A stretch of DNA of 64,000 bases from Terracoccus sp. 273MFTsu3.1 (GCF_000383675.1 NZ_KB911822.1:434001-498000); one strand, 5' to 3'. Shown: positions 32,774 through 41,983, counted from the first letter of the stretch. The notes: generated from the letters alone by a model not told the origin. Program-made: numbers and translations.

Positions 32774-33205
32774 ATGGATCTCGCCAAGCAGACCACCTTC
32801 GTCGACCACGTCCGCGAGCGCGGCGGGGCGACGGCCCAGGTGGCCGTCACCCTCGAGCAGTTCTTCGAGGGCAACGACTGCGAATGGTGCATCGCGCCGA
32901 ACCGTCCCGAGGACGTGCCGCTCGACACCGTGCGCCGGGTGCTCTTCGAGCTGCGCGAGCACCCGGAGGTGCACGACGTGCGGGTCGAGCTCGACGTCCT
33001 CGAGTTCCAGGACTTCCCCGACGACGAATGGCCCTATGCGAGCGGCGTGGCCGTCATCACGACCCTCCTTCCCGAGGAGCTCGACGCGATGACGATCGAT
33101 GCCGACACCGAGTCGAGCGGTGGTCCGGCCGCGAGCGCGGAGTGGCTCGTCGACGGGCCGGTCGTCCCCGAGGGGCACCACTACGTCGGCGTGTGGTGGG
33201 ACTGA
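32774..33205 (+). CDS. Conserved hypothetical protein
   Basis: The 143-residue acidic protein has no signal peptide or membrane helix. Visible features are a mixed alpha/beta composition, a Cys-x2-Cys pair (NDCEWCIAPNRPED) and a C-terminus rich in Trp/His (EGHHYVGVWWD). Third-position GC is very high and it overlaps the next gene by one base, so it is a real gene. I do not recognise the family. Translational coupling to the SMP-30-like gene suggests a shared metabolic role, but that is only context. Confidence 0.75.
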   Translation: MDLAKQTTFVDHVRERGGATAQVAVTLEQFFEGNDCEWCIAPNRPEDVPLDTVRRVLFELREHPEVHDVRVELDVLEFQDFPDDEWPYASGVAVITTLLPEELDAMTIDADTESSGGPAASAEWLVDGPVVPEGHHYVGVWWD

Positions 33206-34074
33206 TGGCCGCCTCTCACGGTCCCGTCGTCACGGGAGAGCTCGAGCAGGTCACCGACGCCCTCTGCTACCACGGCGAGGGACCCGTGTGGTCGCCGACG
33301 TGGGGCGGCCTGCGCTGGGTCGACCTCCTCGCCGGTGACGTCCTGACGCTGCGCGCCGACGGCTCCGTCAACCGCCTGCACGTCGGCGACGTCGCCGCCT
33401 TCGTGCGGCCACGCACGTCCGGCGGCTGGGTGGTCGCGACCGATCGCGGTCTGGCGCTCGCCGACGAACCGGACGGCACGCCCACGCCGTGGTTCGACCT
33501 CTGGGACGACCCGACGGTCCGGATGAACGAGGGCGGTGTCGACGGCGAGGGCCGCCTGTGGGCGGGGACGATGGGCTACGACCGCGTGCCCGGCAGCGCG
33601 CGGCTGTTCCGGGTCGACGGCAGCGGCGACGTCACGACCCTGCTGCCCGACGTGACGATCTCCAACGGCATCGACCTCTCGCCCGACGGCCGGCTCGCCT
33701 ACTACGACGACACCCCCACCGGGCGCACCGACGTCTTCACGGTCGTCGACGGCGAGCTCACCGACCGGCGCCCCTTCGTCACCCACGCCGTCGGCCATCC
33801 CGACGGGCTCACGGTCGACAGCGCCGGCAACGTCTGGGTCGCCCTCAACGGCGCGGGTCGCGTCCGCTGCCACTCCCCGGAGGGCGACGTGCTCGCCGAG
33901 GTCACCGTCCCGGCGCGCCTGACGACGGCGTGCACGTTCGGCGGCGACGACCTGCGCGACCTCTACGTCACGACGTCCCGCGAGAACCTCGACGACCCCG
34001 AGCCACAGGCCGGAGCCGTCTTCCGCGTGCGCGTCGCCGTGCCGGGTCAGCCGGTGCGCGCCTTCGCCGGCTGA
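33205..34074 (+). CDS. SMP-30/gluconolactonase family protein
   Basis: The 289-residue protein is a six-bladed beta-propeller of the SMP-30/gluconolaconase/LRE family. The three metal ligands are recognisable: Glu in CYHGEGPVWSP, Asn in TISNGIDLSPDG and Asp in HPDGLTVDSAGNVWVAL. The family motif NEGGVDGEGRLWAGTMGYD is also present. Members hydrolyse sugar lactones with Ca2+ or Zn2+. The substrate here cannot be told. ATG at 33205 overlaps the stop of the preceding gene. Confidence 0.9.
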   Translation: MAASHGPVVTGELEQVTDALCYHGEGPVWSPTWGGLRWVDLLAGDVLTLRADGSVNRLHVGDVAAFVRPRTSGGWVVATDRGLALADEPDGTPTPWFDLWDDPTVRMNEGGVDGEGRLWAGTMGYDRVPGSARLFRVDGSGDVTTLLPDVTISNGIDLSPDGRLAYYDDTPTGRTDVFTVVDGELTDRRPFVTHAVGHPDGLTVDSAGNVWVALNGAGRVRCHSPEGDVLAEVTVPARLTTACTFGGDDLRDLYVTTSRENLDDPEPQAGAVFRVRVAVPGQPVRAFAG

Positions 34075-34161
34075 GTCGTGCCGGACGGCCACGTCCACCG
34101 ATGGCGTATGCCGTGTGCCCGGGTCGCCCAGCCGGACCGGGCACGTGCGGCACGCATCACC

Positions 34162-35706
34162 TCACGGCGGTGGCCCCGGGCGCGTCATCCCGCCGTCGGA
34201 GGACGGGCCGAACACGGCGACGGGGCGGCTGGACCGCGGCCGCCGGCCGGACGGCATACCCGGGTGGTCACCGTCGGAACCCGCTGAGCCGTCGACGCCG
34301 TCGGGGCCGACGCCGAGGAGGCTGCGCGTCAGCGCCTGAGCGTCCGACAGGAGCTCGTCGAGGGCGTGGCCGAGGTGGTCGTCCGCCGGTGGCTCGTCGG
34401 CGACCGCCGCCGCGAGGACCGCGCGCCGCACGAGCTCCTTGGCGAAGGACGCCGTCGTGCCTTCGGCCCGGGCGGCCGCGGCCGAGATCGCCTCGGGCCC
34501 GAAGAGGTGCCCGCCGTAGAGGCGGAGCAGCTCGCGACGACCCTCGGCGTCCGGCAGGGGGATCTCGGCGGCGAGGTCGACCCGACCGGGCCGCTGCGAG
34601 AGGGCGACCTCGAGGTCCTCGACACGGTTCGTCGTCAGCACGAAGGCGACGTCCGAGTCGGAGTCGAGGCCGTCGAGGGCGTCGAGCACCTCGAAGAGCA
34701 GGGGAGAGGCCCCCATCGGGGCGAACGACCGGTCCTCGGCGACGAGGTCGCAGTCCTCGAGGACGACGATCGCCGGCTGGTGCGCCCGGGCGACCTTGGC
34801 GGCGTCGTGGATGAAGCGCAACGAGCCGCCGCTCAGCAGCACGGCGGTCGTGCCGGGCGTGGCCGAGAGCAGGTAGCGGACCGTGTGCGTCTTGCCGGTG
34901 CCGGGCGGTCCGTAGAGCAGGACGCCGCGCTTGAGGTGCTGCCCGTGGGCCACGAGCCGCTCCCGGTGCTCGCCCATCCCGATGACGTGGTGGGCCACCC
35001 GATCGAGCACCCCGTCGGGCAGCACGACGGCGGCCGCGTCGACGGTCGGTCGCTCGATGAAGGTCACGCCGGCCATGCCGGGGCCGTAGGGGTCCGAGCC
35101 GAAGGTCACGACCTGGCCGCGGATGACGCTCCGCTCGTCCATGAGCTCCTGCACGCGGGCCATGACGGCGTCGGAGACGTCGCGGTCACGGGCGACGACC
35201 TCGATGGTCCCGGACTCGCGCCCGAACTGTCGGTTCATGCCCTGCTGACGGACCGCGACGGCGTGCCCGTCGAAGTGGAAGAGGTGGATGCCGGAGGTCA
35301 CGACCTGTCGCTGGTCGTCCTTGCCCGGGCCGGTCGGCATCCGGTCGTAGTCGACCTGGCCGACCGACATGACCTGGCCGTGGAAGCGCTGCACGAGGTC
35401 GCCGAGCGACATGTGGTGGCGTGCGTCGCCGGCGATGCCGATGACGGTGCCGTCGGGATCGACGCCCGCGACCTCGGACAGGGCGATGTCCGCGTCGACG
35501 AGGCGGTGGGGGAGCACGGTCGCCGAGACGACGGCGAGCAGGTGCGGCTCGACCCCGAGGTGCTCGCGCAGGGCGTCCGACAGCCGCTGTCCGGCGTCGT
35601 CGGACGGTAGCGACTCGAGGATCCGTCGGAGGACGGAGTGGAAGTCGGCGATCAGGGCGTCGTCGGCGCGGCCGGAGCCCGGGCCGGAGGGGTCGGAGGG
35701 GTCCAT
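34162..35706 (-). CDS. AAA family ATPase
   Basis: The 514-residue protein has a single AAA domain at about residues 225-430 with Walker A GPPGTGKTHT, a Walker B of the form IVVLEDCD, sensor 1 TTNR and arginine-finger region SQRPGRVDLAAEIPLPD. About 220 N-terminal residues, acidic and unlike known substrate-recognition domains, precede it. The last 50 residues are disordered. Such cytosolic single-ring AAA proteins remodel other proteins; the client is unknown. It stands alone, convergent with the SMP-30-like gene and divergent from dcd. Confidence 0.88.
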   Translation of the reverse strand: MDPSDPSGPGSGRADDALIADFHSVLRRILESLPSDDAGQRLSDALREHLGVEPHLLAVVSATVLPHRLVDADIALSEVAGVDPDGTVIGIAGDARHHMSLGDLVQRFHGQVMSVGQVDYDRMPTGPGKDDQRQVVTSGIHLFHFDGHAVAVRQQGMNRQFGRESGTIEVVARDRDVSDAVMARVQELMDERSVIRGQVVTFGSDPYGPGMAGVTFIERPTVDAAAVVLPDGVLDRVAHHVIGMGEHRERLVAHGQHLKRGVLLYGPPGTGKTHTVRYLLSATPGTTAVLLSGGSLRFIHDAAKVARAHQPAIVVLEDCDLVAEDRSFAPMGASPLLFEVLDALDGLDSDSDVAFVLTTNRVEDLEVALSQRPGRVDLAAEIPLPDAEGRRELLRLYGGHLFGPEAISAAAARAEGTTASFAKELVRRAVLAAAVADEPPADDHLGHALDELLSDAQALTRSLLGVGPDGVDGSAGSDGDHPGMPSGRRPRSSRPVAVFGPSSDGGMTRPGPPP

Positions 35707-35810
35707 GACGTGACGATAGGTCGCCGACGGCGCCCGTGGGGCGTCCGCGAGGCACGAGAGTCGGGCAGGAGTGACGGGGCGAAACCGGGCCGGCGTTATA
35801 GCCTCGTCCC

Positions 35811-36389
35811 GTGCTGCTCTCCGACAAGGACATCCGGGCCGAGATCGCCGCCGAGCGGGTCGTGCTCGACCCGTGGGACCCCTCGATGGTCCAACCGTCG
35901 AGCGTCGACGTCCGGCTGGACAAGTTCTTCCGACTCTTCGACAACCACAAGTACCCCTACATCGACCCGGCCGCCGAGCAGCCGGAGCTGACGCGGCTCG
36001 TCGAGGTCGGTCCCGACGAGGACAGCTTCGTGCTGCACCCCGGCGAGTTCGTCCTCGGCTCGACGCTCGAGACCGTGACCCTGCCCGACGACCTCGCTGC
36101 GCGCGTCGAGGGCAAGAGCTCGCTCGGACGGCTCGGCCTGCTGACCCATGCGACCGCCGGCTTCGTCGACCCCGGCTTCTCCGGCCACGTCACCCTCGAG
36201 CTGTCCAACGTCGCGACCCTGCCGATTATGCTCTACCCCGGCATGAAGATCGGCCAGCTCTGCTTCATCCGCCTCAGCTCGCCGGCCGAGAACCCTTACG
36301 GCTCAGCGGCCTACGGCTCGCACTACCAGGGGCAGCGCGGTCCCACGGCGAGCCGCTCGTTCGCGAGCTTCCACCGCACCCAGGTGTGA
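35811..36389 (+). CDS. dcd: dCTP deaminase, dUMP-forming type
   Basis: The 192-residue enzyme deaminates dCTP, supplying dUMP for thymidylate synthesis. The family core is [20 protein letters not shown] followed by [14 protein letters not shown], with the catalytic Glu in the last segment. The C-terminal loop [19 protein letters not shown] closes over the nucleotide. Actinobacterial members with this tail are typically bifunctional (dCTP to dUMP in one active site). The start at 35811 matches family length. It overlaps the next gene by 4 bases. Confidence 0.95.
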   Translation: MLLSDKDIRAEIAAERVVLDPWDPSMVQPSSVDVRLDKFFRLFDNHKYPYIDPAAEQPELTRLVEVGPDEDSFVLHPGEFVLGSTLETVTLPDDLAARVEGKSSLGRLGLLTHATAGFVDPGFSGHVTLELSNVATLPIMLYPGMKIGQLCFIRLSSPAENPYGSAAYGSHYQGQRGPTASRSFASFHRTQV

Positions 36390-37126
36390 GCGCCGAGCTC
36401 GACACCACCGCGGCCGACGGCGACAGCATGCCGCTGGCCTCCCTGGTCTGGGACGCCCGACCGGCGGTCGCGGCCGTCGTCGCCCTTGTCATGCACGGCG
36501 GTGCCGTCGACGGTCTCGAGCCCAACCGGCCCTGGTCGCACAACGTCGCGCGCCTCGTGCCGTTCGCCAGGTCCCTCAAGAGGGTGCCCGGCCCGATCGC
36601 CGTCGCCCGACTCCGCTTCCGAGTCCGTGGCTGGAACGGCGACGCGATGCCCGTCGAGGACGCCAGGTGGGCGCTCGCACAGGTGCGGGCGGCATACCCC
36701 GGCGTCCCGATCGCCCTCGTCGGTCACTCGATGGGCGGGCGCGTCGCGATGTTCGTCGGCGACGAGCCCGACGTGCGCCTCGTCGTCGGCCTCGCTCCGT
36801 GGATCGAGCCGGGCGACCCGCACCCGGGTGCCGGCAGGCGCACCGTCCTCATCCACGGCGACCGCGACGTCATCTGCTCGCTCGCCCGCACCCGCCGTGC
36901 GGTCGAGCAGATGCAGGCCGAGGGGCTCGACGCCTCCCTCGTCCGCGTCGCCCGCGGCGACCACGCGATGCTCGTGCGGGCCCGGCTCTGGACCGCCCTC
37001 GTGACCGACGTCGTCGGGGCATCCTTCGCGCGCGAGCTCGGTGGCACGGGTGAGCCGCGATCCGGCCCGATCGGGGCCGTCGTCGCTCAGGTGGTGCACT
37101 CCGGGGGCGTCACGGTCGACATCTGA
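36386..37126 (+). CDS. Alpha/beta hydrolase
   Basis: The 246-residue protein has the alpha/beta-hydrolase nucleophile elbow GHSMGG (Ser at about residue 114), an acidic residue in HGDRDVICS and a His in RGDHAMLVR, so the triad is complete. There is no signal peptide. It starts at GTG overlapping dcd by 4 bases. Substrate is unknown; its size and lid pattern fit small dienelactone-type or esterase-type enzymes. Confidence 0.88.
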   Translation: MSAELDTTAADGDSMPLASLVWDARPAVAAVVALVMHGGAVDGLEPNRPWSHNVARLVPFARSLKRVPGPIAVARLRFRVRGWNGDAMPVEDARWALAQVRAAYPGVPIALVGHSMGGRVAMFVGDEPDVRLVVGLAPWIEPGDPHPGAGRRTVLIHGDRDVICSLARTRRAVEQMQAEGLDASLVRVARGDHAMLVRARLWTALVTDVVGASFARELGGTGEPRSGPIGAVVAQVVHSGGVTVDI

Positions 37127-37177
37127 CCCTCGACGAGGACCGCTGCACGGTCGGCACAGGCGGGTACGTTGAGGGGC

Positions 37178-38329
37178 ATGATCCGCTTCGAGGGCGTGAC
37201 CAAGCGATATGCCGACACGTCCGGCACCGACCGCGGGGACGGGTCGGTCGCAGTCGACGACCTGACCCTCGAGGCCCCGACGGGCAAGATCACCGTCCTC
37301 GTCGGACCCTCGGGCTGCGGCAAGACGACGACGCTGCGCATGGTCAACCGGATGATCACCCCGACGTCGGGCACGATCTCCATCGACGGCCGCGACACCG
37401 CCTCGCTCGACGTCGCCGAGCTGCGCCGCGGCATCGGCTACGTCATCCAGCACGCCGGTCTCTTCCCGCACCGCACGGTCCTCGACAACGTCACGACCGT
37501 CCCGCGGCTGCTCGGCACCGACAAGCGGACCGCCCGCTCCCGGGCCATGGAGCTCATCGAGCGGGTGGGCCTCGACCCGGCGATGGCCAGGCGCTATCCG
37601 GCGCAGCTCTCCGGTGGCCAGCAGCAGCGCGTCGGGGTGGCCCGCGCGCTCGCGGCCGACCCGCCCGTGATGCTCATGGACGAGCCCTTCTCGGCCGTCG
37701 ACCCCGTCGTGCGCGAGCAGCTCCAGAACGAGTTCCTCCGGCTCCAGTCCGACCTCGGCAAGACGATCCTCTTCGTGACCCACGACATCGACGAGGCCGT
37801 CAAGCTCGGCGACCAGGTGGCGGTCCTGCGCGTGGGCGGCGTTCTCGCCCAGCTCGACTCGCCGGCCAAGCTCCTCGCCGACCCCGTCGACGACTTCGTC
37901 GCGGGCTTCGTCGGCCGCGACCGCGGCTACCGCGCGCTGTCCTTCGCGGCGGCACCCGAGCTCTCGCTCACCGACGAGCCCACCGTGGCCCTCGGCGCCA
38001 GTGCCGACGACGTCCGAGCCATCGGTACGCCGTGGGTGCTGTGCGTCGGTGACGCGGGCGAGCCGTTGGGGTGGGTCCGGGCGGCTGCCGTCGAGTCCGA
38101 GGTGACGCGCACGGTCCTGCACCGGGGTGGCACCGTGGCCTCGACCACCGGATCGCTGCGGGCCCTGCTCGATGCGGCCCTGTCGTCCCCGAGCGGGCGC
38201 GGCGTCGTGGCCGACGACGACGGACGCCTCGTCGGCACCGTCCGCGCCGCCGAGGTGATCGCCGCGATCGAGGCCCGGCGCGACGCCGTCGCCTCCTCGA
38301 CCCCGGCCGAGGAGGCGACCGCCCGGTGA
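37178..38329 (+). CDS. Osmoprotectant ABC transporter ATPase
   Basis: The 383-residue ATPase belongs to the glycine betaine/proline (OpuA/ProV) class. It has Walker A GPSGCGKTTTLRMVN, signature LSGGQQQRVGVARAL, Walker B VMLMDEPFSAVD and H-loop FVTHDIDEA. About 140 C-terminal residues form CBS-like repeats (LCVGDAGEPLGWVRAA, then GVVADDDGRLVGTV), which in this class sense ionic strength. The ATG at 37178 follows GAGGGG; an upstream TTG is less likely. It begins a four-gene operon with overlapping ends. Confidence 0.93.
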   Translation: MIRFEGVTKRYADTSGTDRGDGSVAVDDLTLEAPTGKITVLVGPSGCGKTTTLRMVNRMITPTSGTISIDGRDTASLDVAELRRGIGYVIQHAGLFPHRTVLDNVTTVPRLLGTDKRTARSRAMELIERVGLDPAMARRYPAQLSGGQQQRVGVARALAADPPVMLMDEPFSAVDPVVREQLQNEFLRLQSDLGKTILFVTHDIDEAVKLGDQVAVLRVGGVLAQLDSPAKLLADPVDDFVAGFVGRDRGYRALSFAAAPELSLTDEPTVALGASADDVRAIGTPWVLCVGDAGEPLGWVRAAAVESEVTRTVLHRGGTVASTTGSLRALLDAALSSPSGRGVVADDDGRLVGTVRAAEVIAAIEARRDAVASSTPAEEATAR

Positions 38330-38967
38330 CGTGGGCCCTCGACCACATCGGCGACATCATGTCCCGCGCCGGCCAGCACGCGTGGCTCGCAGGGTTGCCG
38401 CTGGTGCTCGGTCTCGTCATCGCCCTGCCGCTCGGCTGGTTGGCGGCACGCCGCCCGCGGATGCGTGCCGTGCTGCTCACGACGACCGGCCTGCTCTACA
38501 CGATCCCGTCGCTCGCGCTCTTCATCCTGCTGCCGCCGCTGCTCGGCACGAAGATCCTCGACCCCGTCAACGTCATCGTCGCGATGACCGTCTACACCGT
38601 GGCCCTGCTGACCCGCACCGTCGCCGACGGGCTCTTGTCGGTCGACGGCTCGACTCAGCAGGCGGCCATCGCCATGGGCTACGGCTCGTTCGCCCGGTTC
38701 CGCGCCGTCGACCTCCCGCTCGCGGTGCCCGTCATCGCGGCCGGCCTGCGCGTCGCCGCCGTGAGCAACGTCAGCATCGTCAGCGTCGCCTCGCTCATCG
38801 GCATCTCGCAGCTCGGCTACTTCCTCACCGACGGCTACGCCCGCTCCTTCCCGACCGAGGTGTGGGTCGGCATCGTCGCGTGCCTGCTCCTCGCGCTCGT
38901 CTTCGACCTCGTCATCCAGGTCGTGTCCCGCGTGCTGACGCCGTGGACCAGGACGGTGGCCGCATGA
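38326..38967 (+). CDS. Osmoprotectant ABC transporter permease 1
   Basis: The 213-residue protein has five or six membrane helices with the binding-protein-dependent transport signature (AIAMGYGSFARFRAVDLPLA, an EAA-type loop). It starts at GTG overlapping the ATPase gene and ends overlapping the second permease. Two permeases with one ATPase and one binding protein is the OpuC/OpuB arrangement. Confidence 0.92.
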   Translation: MTWALDHIGDIMSRAGQHAWLAGLPLVLGLVIALPLGWLAARRPRMRAVLLTTTGLLYTIPSLALFILLPPLLGTKILDPVNVIVAMTVYTVALLTRTVADGLLSVDGSTQQAAIAMGYGSFARFRAVDLPLAVPVIAAGLRVAAVSNVSIVSVASLIGISQLGYFLTDGYARSFPTEVWVGIVACLLLALVFDLVIQVVSRVLTPWTRTVAA

Positions 38968-39821
38968 GCCTCGCGACGATCTGGGACTGGTTCACCGACC
39001 CGGCCAACTGGCAGGGCACCGACGGCGTGCCCCACCGCGTGCTCGAGCACCTCTTCTACACCGTCCTGACCCTGCTCATCGCGCTCGTCATCGCTGTGCC
39101 GCTCGGCGCCTGGGTGGGGCACTCGGGCCGTCTGCGCTGGCTCGTCACCGGAGCCAACGCCGCTCGGGCCGTCCCGACCCTCGGGCTGCTCTTCGCCGTG
39201 TCGATGTTCGTCGGGCCGCTCATCCAGAGTGACCTCGCCTTCGTGATCCCGAGCATCACGGTGCTCGTCCTGCTCGCGATCCCGCCTCTGCTGTCGGGCA
39301 CGTACGCCGGCATCGACAGCGTCGAGCCCGCCGCGCGCGACGCGGCCCGGGGGATGGGCATGACCGGCTGGCAGGTGTTGACCAAGGTGGAGGCCCCCAT
39401 CGCGCTCCCGCTCTTCCTCAGCGGGCTGCGCAGCGCCACCCTCCAGGTCATCGCGACCGCCACCATCGCCGCCTCGGTCAGCCTCGGCGGCCTGGGCCGC
39501 TACCTCATCGACGGGCTCGCCTCGCGCGACTACGTCCAGATGGTCTGCGGGTCGATCCTCGTCGCCGTCCTCGCCCTCGTCGCCGACGGGATCCTGGCCC
39601 TGCTCGAGAAGAGGGCCGTCTCACCGGGAATCTCCGGACGGGCCACGCGTGTTGCCCGTTCACGAGCACGAAACTCCGATCCCCACCCCGAACCAGACCT
39701 CGACGGTGCAGACCGCTCGGACACCGGCCCGCGGCAGCCCGCAGTCGTCGGCTCCGGCAGCACCGGCCCCGTGGAGGCGACCGCCGCCACGGGCACCCCA
39801 TCCGAAAGGGACCGACCATGA
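38964..39821 (+). CDS. Osmoprotectant ABC transporter permease 2
   Basis: The 285-residue protein has six membrane helices up to about residue 215 and the EAA-type loop (AARDAARGMGMTGWQVLTKV). The last 70 residues are a hydrophilic Asp/Pro/Gly-rich tail with no family counterpart, possibly disordered. It overlaps the preceding permease and the binding-protein gene by 4 bases each. Confidence 0.92.
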   Translation: MSLATIWDWFTDPANWQGTDGVPHRVLEHLFYTVLTLLIALVIAVPLGAWVGHSGRLRWLVTGANAARAVPTLGLLFAVSMFVGPLIQSDLAFVIPSITVLVLLAIPPLLSGTYAGIDSVEPAARDAARGMGMTGWQVLTKVEAPIALPLFLSGLRSATLQVIATATIAASVSLGGLGRYLIDGLASRDYVQMVCGSILVAVLALVADGILALLEKRAVSPGISGRATRVARSRARNSDPHPEPDLDGADRSDTGPRQPAVVGSGSTGPVEATAATGTPSERDRP

Positions 39822-40750
39822 CACGCACGCGCTTCCTCGCCGCGGGCCTGCTCCTCGCCGCCGTCGTGCCGCTCGCCGCCTGCGGTGGCGGCGGCGACCC
39901 GCTCGCTCCGGCCTCGAGCCCCGCTGCAGGCGGGACCGGTGGATCGACCGGCGCCGCCGGCTCGGTCAAGATCGGCTCCGCCGACTTCCCCGAGAGTGCC
40001 CTGCTGGGCGAGATCTACGCCCAGGCGCTCGAGGCCAAGGGTATGACGGCCACTCGCCAGTTCAACATCGGCAGCCGTGAGACCTACCTCAAGGCGATCT
40101 CGGGCGGCGAGGTCGACGTGCTGCCCGAGTACACCGGCTCGCTGCTCAACTTCTACGACAAGAACGCCAAGGTCGTGCAGCCCGACGAGGTCTACGCGGC
40201 CCTCCAGAAGGCCGTGCCGCAGGGCCTGACGGTCCTCGACAAGTCGGCGGCTGAGGACAAGAACTCCCTCGCCGTGACCAAGGACACCGCCAACCAGTGG
40301 TCGCTCAAGGCGATTCCCGACCTCGCGGCGCATCAGTCCGACCTCACCATCGGGGCCCCGCCGGAGTTCAAGACCCGTCAGCAGGGTCTCGTCGGCCTGA
40401 AGTCCGTCTACAACATCACGCCCAAGGAGTTCCGCCCGCTGCAGAGCCAGGCGACGGTCGAGGCACTGAAGAACGGCCAGGTCAAGGCCGCCAACATCTT
40501 CAGCACCGACCCGTCGATCGCGGCCAACGGCTTCGTCGTGCTCGAAGACCCGCAGAGCCTCTTCGGTTCCGACAACGTCGTGCCGCTCGTCCGGTCCGAC
40601 AAGGCCGACTCGCTCAAGGCGGTCCTCAACGCCGTCTCGGCCAAGCTCGACACGACGTCGCTCGCCGACATGGTCAAGCAGGTCGTCGTCGACAAGAAGG
40701 ACGCGAGCGAGGTCGCCAAGACGTGGCTCGCCAGCGCCGGTCTCGCCTGA
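39818..40750 (+). CDS. Osmoprotectant-binding lipoprotein
   Basis: The 310-residue protein has a lipoprotein signal (lipobox LAAC, Cys at about residue 22) followed by a Gly/Ser-rich linker. The OpuAC/ProX-type binding domain starts at about residue 47 (VKIGSADFPESALLGEIYAQ) and contains GGEVDVLPEYTGSLL and GAPPEFKTRQQGLVGL. This class binds glycine betaine, choline or similar solutes. It completes the transport operon and is followed by a hairpin terminator. Confidence 0.94.
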   Translation: MTRTRFLAAGLLLAAVVPLAACGGGGDPLAPASSPAAGGTGGSTGAAGSVKIGSADFPESALLGEIYAQALEAKGMTATRQFNIGSRETYLKAISGGEVDVLPEYTGSLLNFYDKNAKVVQPDEVYAALQKAVPQGLTVLDKSAAEDKNSLAVTKDTANQWSLKAIPDLAAHQSDLTIGAPPEFKTRQQGLVGLKSVYNITPKEFRPLQSQATVEALKNGQVKAANIFSTDPSIAANGFVVLEDPQSLFGSDNVVPLVRSDKADSLKAVLNAVSAKLDTTSLADMVKQVVVDKKDASEVAKTWLASAGLA

Positions 40751-40806
40751 CCCGGGGCACCTGCTGAGCAGTTGACGGCATACGCCCTCGGTCCGCAGGA
40801 CACGCC

Positions 40807-40837
40807 TGAGGCCCCCGCGTCGGATGCGGGGGCCTCA
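40807..40837 (+). terminator. Hairpin terminator after the osmoprotectant operon
   Basis: A perfect 12-base-pair GC-rich stem with a 7-base loop lies 57 bases past the last stop codon. A heptamer GGCATAC copy (40777-40783) lies just before it. Confidence 0.8.
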
Positions 40838-40895
40838 GTCGTGCCCCGACAGGACCCGGCCGGGCTGACTCGGCCGTACCGGGAATGTACCACCG

Positions 40896-40914
40896 TCGAG
40901 AATGGTTCTCATTA
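40896..40914 (+). promoter_or_regulatory. Zur-type operator upstream of rpmG
   Basis: The sequence contains a perfect inverted repeat GAGAA-TGG-TTCTC flanked by AT-rich bases, resembling actinobacterial Zur boxes. It lies 41 bases before a cysteine-free L33 gene, a family that is zinc-repressed in other actinobacteria. A TACAGT box four bases past its centre half-site could be the -10 element, so Zur binding would block transcription. Confidence 0.7.
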
Positions 40915-40954
40915 CAGTCGCGAGAACTCGCGACCCGAGACCGAAGGAGCCCCC

Positions 40955-41122
40955 ATGGCCAAGCGCACCGACCTGCGCCCCGTCGTCACCCTGCGTTCGA
41001 CCGCCGGCACCGGCTACAGCTACGTGACGCGCAAGAACCGTCGCAGCAACCCCGACCGCATGGTGCTGCGCAAGTTCGACCCCGTCGCTCGCGAGCACGT
41101 CGACTTCCGCGAGACCCGCTGA
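40955..41122 (+). CDS. rpmG: 50S ribosomal protein L33, cysteine-free (C-) type
   Basis: The 55-residue basic protein is L33 ([20 protein letters not shown], then [20 protein letters not shown]). It has no cysteines, so it lacks the two Cys-x2-Cys zinc knuckles of the zinc-binding paralog. In actinobacteria such C- paralogs replace the zinc form when zinc is scarce. The ATG at 40955 follows GAAGGAG. The Zur-like box upstream supports this role. Confidence 0.95.
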   Translation: MAKRTDLRPVVTLRSTAGTGYSYVTRKNRRSNPDRMVLRKFDPVAREHVDFRETR

Positions 41123-41157
41123 CAGCAGGCGCGTGCCGCGATGAGCGGCCGACGCGC

Positions 41158-41189
41158 AGTGGCCACGTCCGACCTCGGACGTGGCCACT
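41158..41189. terminator. Bidirectional hairpin terminator
   Basis: A perfect 15-base-pair stem with a 2-base loop lies between the convergent rpmG and the minus-strand gene ending at 41207. Confidence 0.8.
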
Positions 41190-41206
41190 GGCGTATGCCG
41201 TCGCGA

Positions 41207-41932
41207 TCAGCGGGTGAGGCTGCGGGCCTGCCTGGTGGGCTCGGGGGAGGCAGGCGTCGACTCGGGGGCGGCCCACGTGACGCGGATCGGCTCGGGCGCG
41301 AGCGGCGCGAACGTGGCCACGACGTCGATGCCGTCGCGGAGGAGCTTCACGAGACGCTCCTCCGGGTCGTCGACACAGGCGCGGGCGATGCCGTCCACGG
41401 CGAGGGCGACGACCTTGGCGGCGTTGGCCGGCCGGACGGCCGCGGTGTTGAATCCCATGCGGGCCAGGTGGATCCGGGCCCAGCGCTCTGCGGCCGGCGC
41501 CGTGGCGAGCGCGGCGCGAGAGGCCTTCGAGAGCTGCCCGTGAGCACGACCGTCCTGCTCGGCGAGGATGCCCTCGGCATTGAGGATGGCGAGGGCCATG
41601 ACGTTCTGTCGCTCCTCCGCGGCGACCGGCAGTGCCGCCCGGGCGGTCGTCAGCACGAGCGCCGTCGTGACCCGTGGGTCGTCCGGGTTGAGGCCGACCA
41701 CCTCGGGGATCATCGTCACGAGGCGTTGCCGGTGCGTCTCGTCGAGCATGTCGTTGACGCAGCGCGCGAGGGTCGCGAGGACCGGGTGCGTGCACTCCGG
41801 GTGGTCGCTCCACCGCTCGCCGGCCAGGAACGAGGCCATCTCCATGAAGCACGCGCCCTTGCGCGAGCTGCGGTGGCGGCCGCGCGACAGCACCGGCACG
41901 CCGTCGGGCACGAAGGGGGCTCGTCGTGACAT
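41207..41932 (-). CDS. Conserved hypothetical protein
   Basis: The 241-residue protein is mostly helical, Ala/Arg-rich and lacks a signal peptide or membrane helix. Segments such as CTHPVLATLARCVNDMLDET and RWARIHLARMGFNTAAVRPA suggest a conserved helical fold, but I do not recognise the family. It starts 20 bases from a strong inverted repeat and diverges from the GAF-domain regulator gene, so the two may share control. Confidence 0.75.
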   Translation of the reverse strand: MSRRAPFVPDGVPVLSRGRHRSSRKGACFMEMASFLAGERWSDHPECTHPVLATLARCVNDMLDETHRQRLVTMIPEVVGLNPDDPRVTTALVLTTARAALPVAAEERQNVMALAILNAEGILAEQDGRAHGQLSKASRAALATAPAAERWARIHLARMGFNTAAVRPANAAKVVALAVDGIARACVDDPEERLVKLLRDGIDVVATFAPLAPEPIRVTWAAPESTPASPEPTRQARSLTR

Positions 41933-41951
41933 CGTCGCTCCTCGGAGTTTT

Positions 41952-41983
41952 CCATGAAGGATCCTGTGCGGGTTCCTTCATGG
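41952..41983. promoter_or_regulatory. Inverted repeat between divergent genes
   Basis: CCATGAAGGA (41952-41961) and TCCTTCATGG (41974-41983) form a perfect 10-base inverted repeat with a 12-base spacer. It lies 20 bases upstream of the minus-strand hypothetical gene and 115 bases upstream of the GAF regulator. It may be an operator, or a hairpin in the 5' leader of the minus-strand gene. Confidence 0.6.

Noticed and set aside
34075-34161. A possible small gene between the SMP-30-like gene and the AAA ATPase
   Set aside because: The 87 bases carry a heptamer copy but no frame with a start, ribosome-binding site and coding composition.
37130-37177. Possible glycine or betaine riboswitch ahead of the osmoprotectant transporter
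   Set aside because: The gap is only about 50 bases and contains no tandem aptamer-like conserved blocks.
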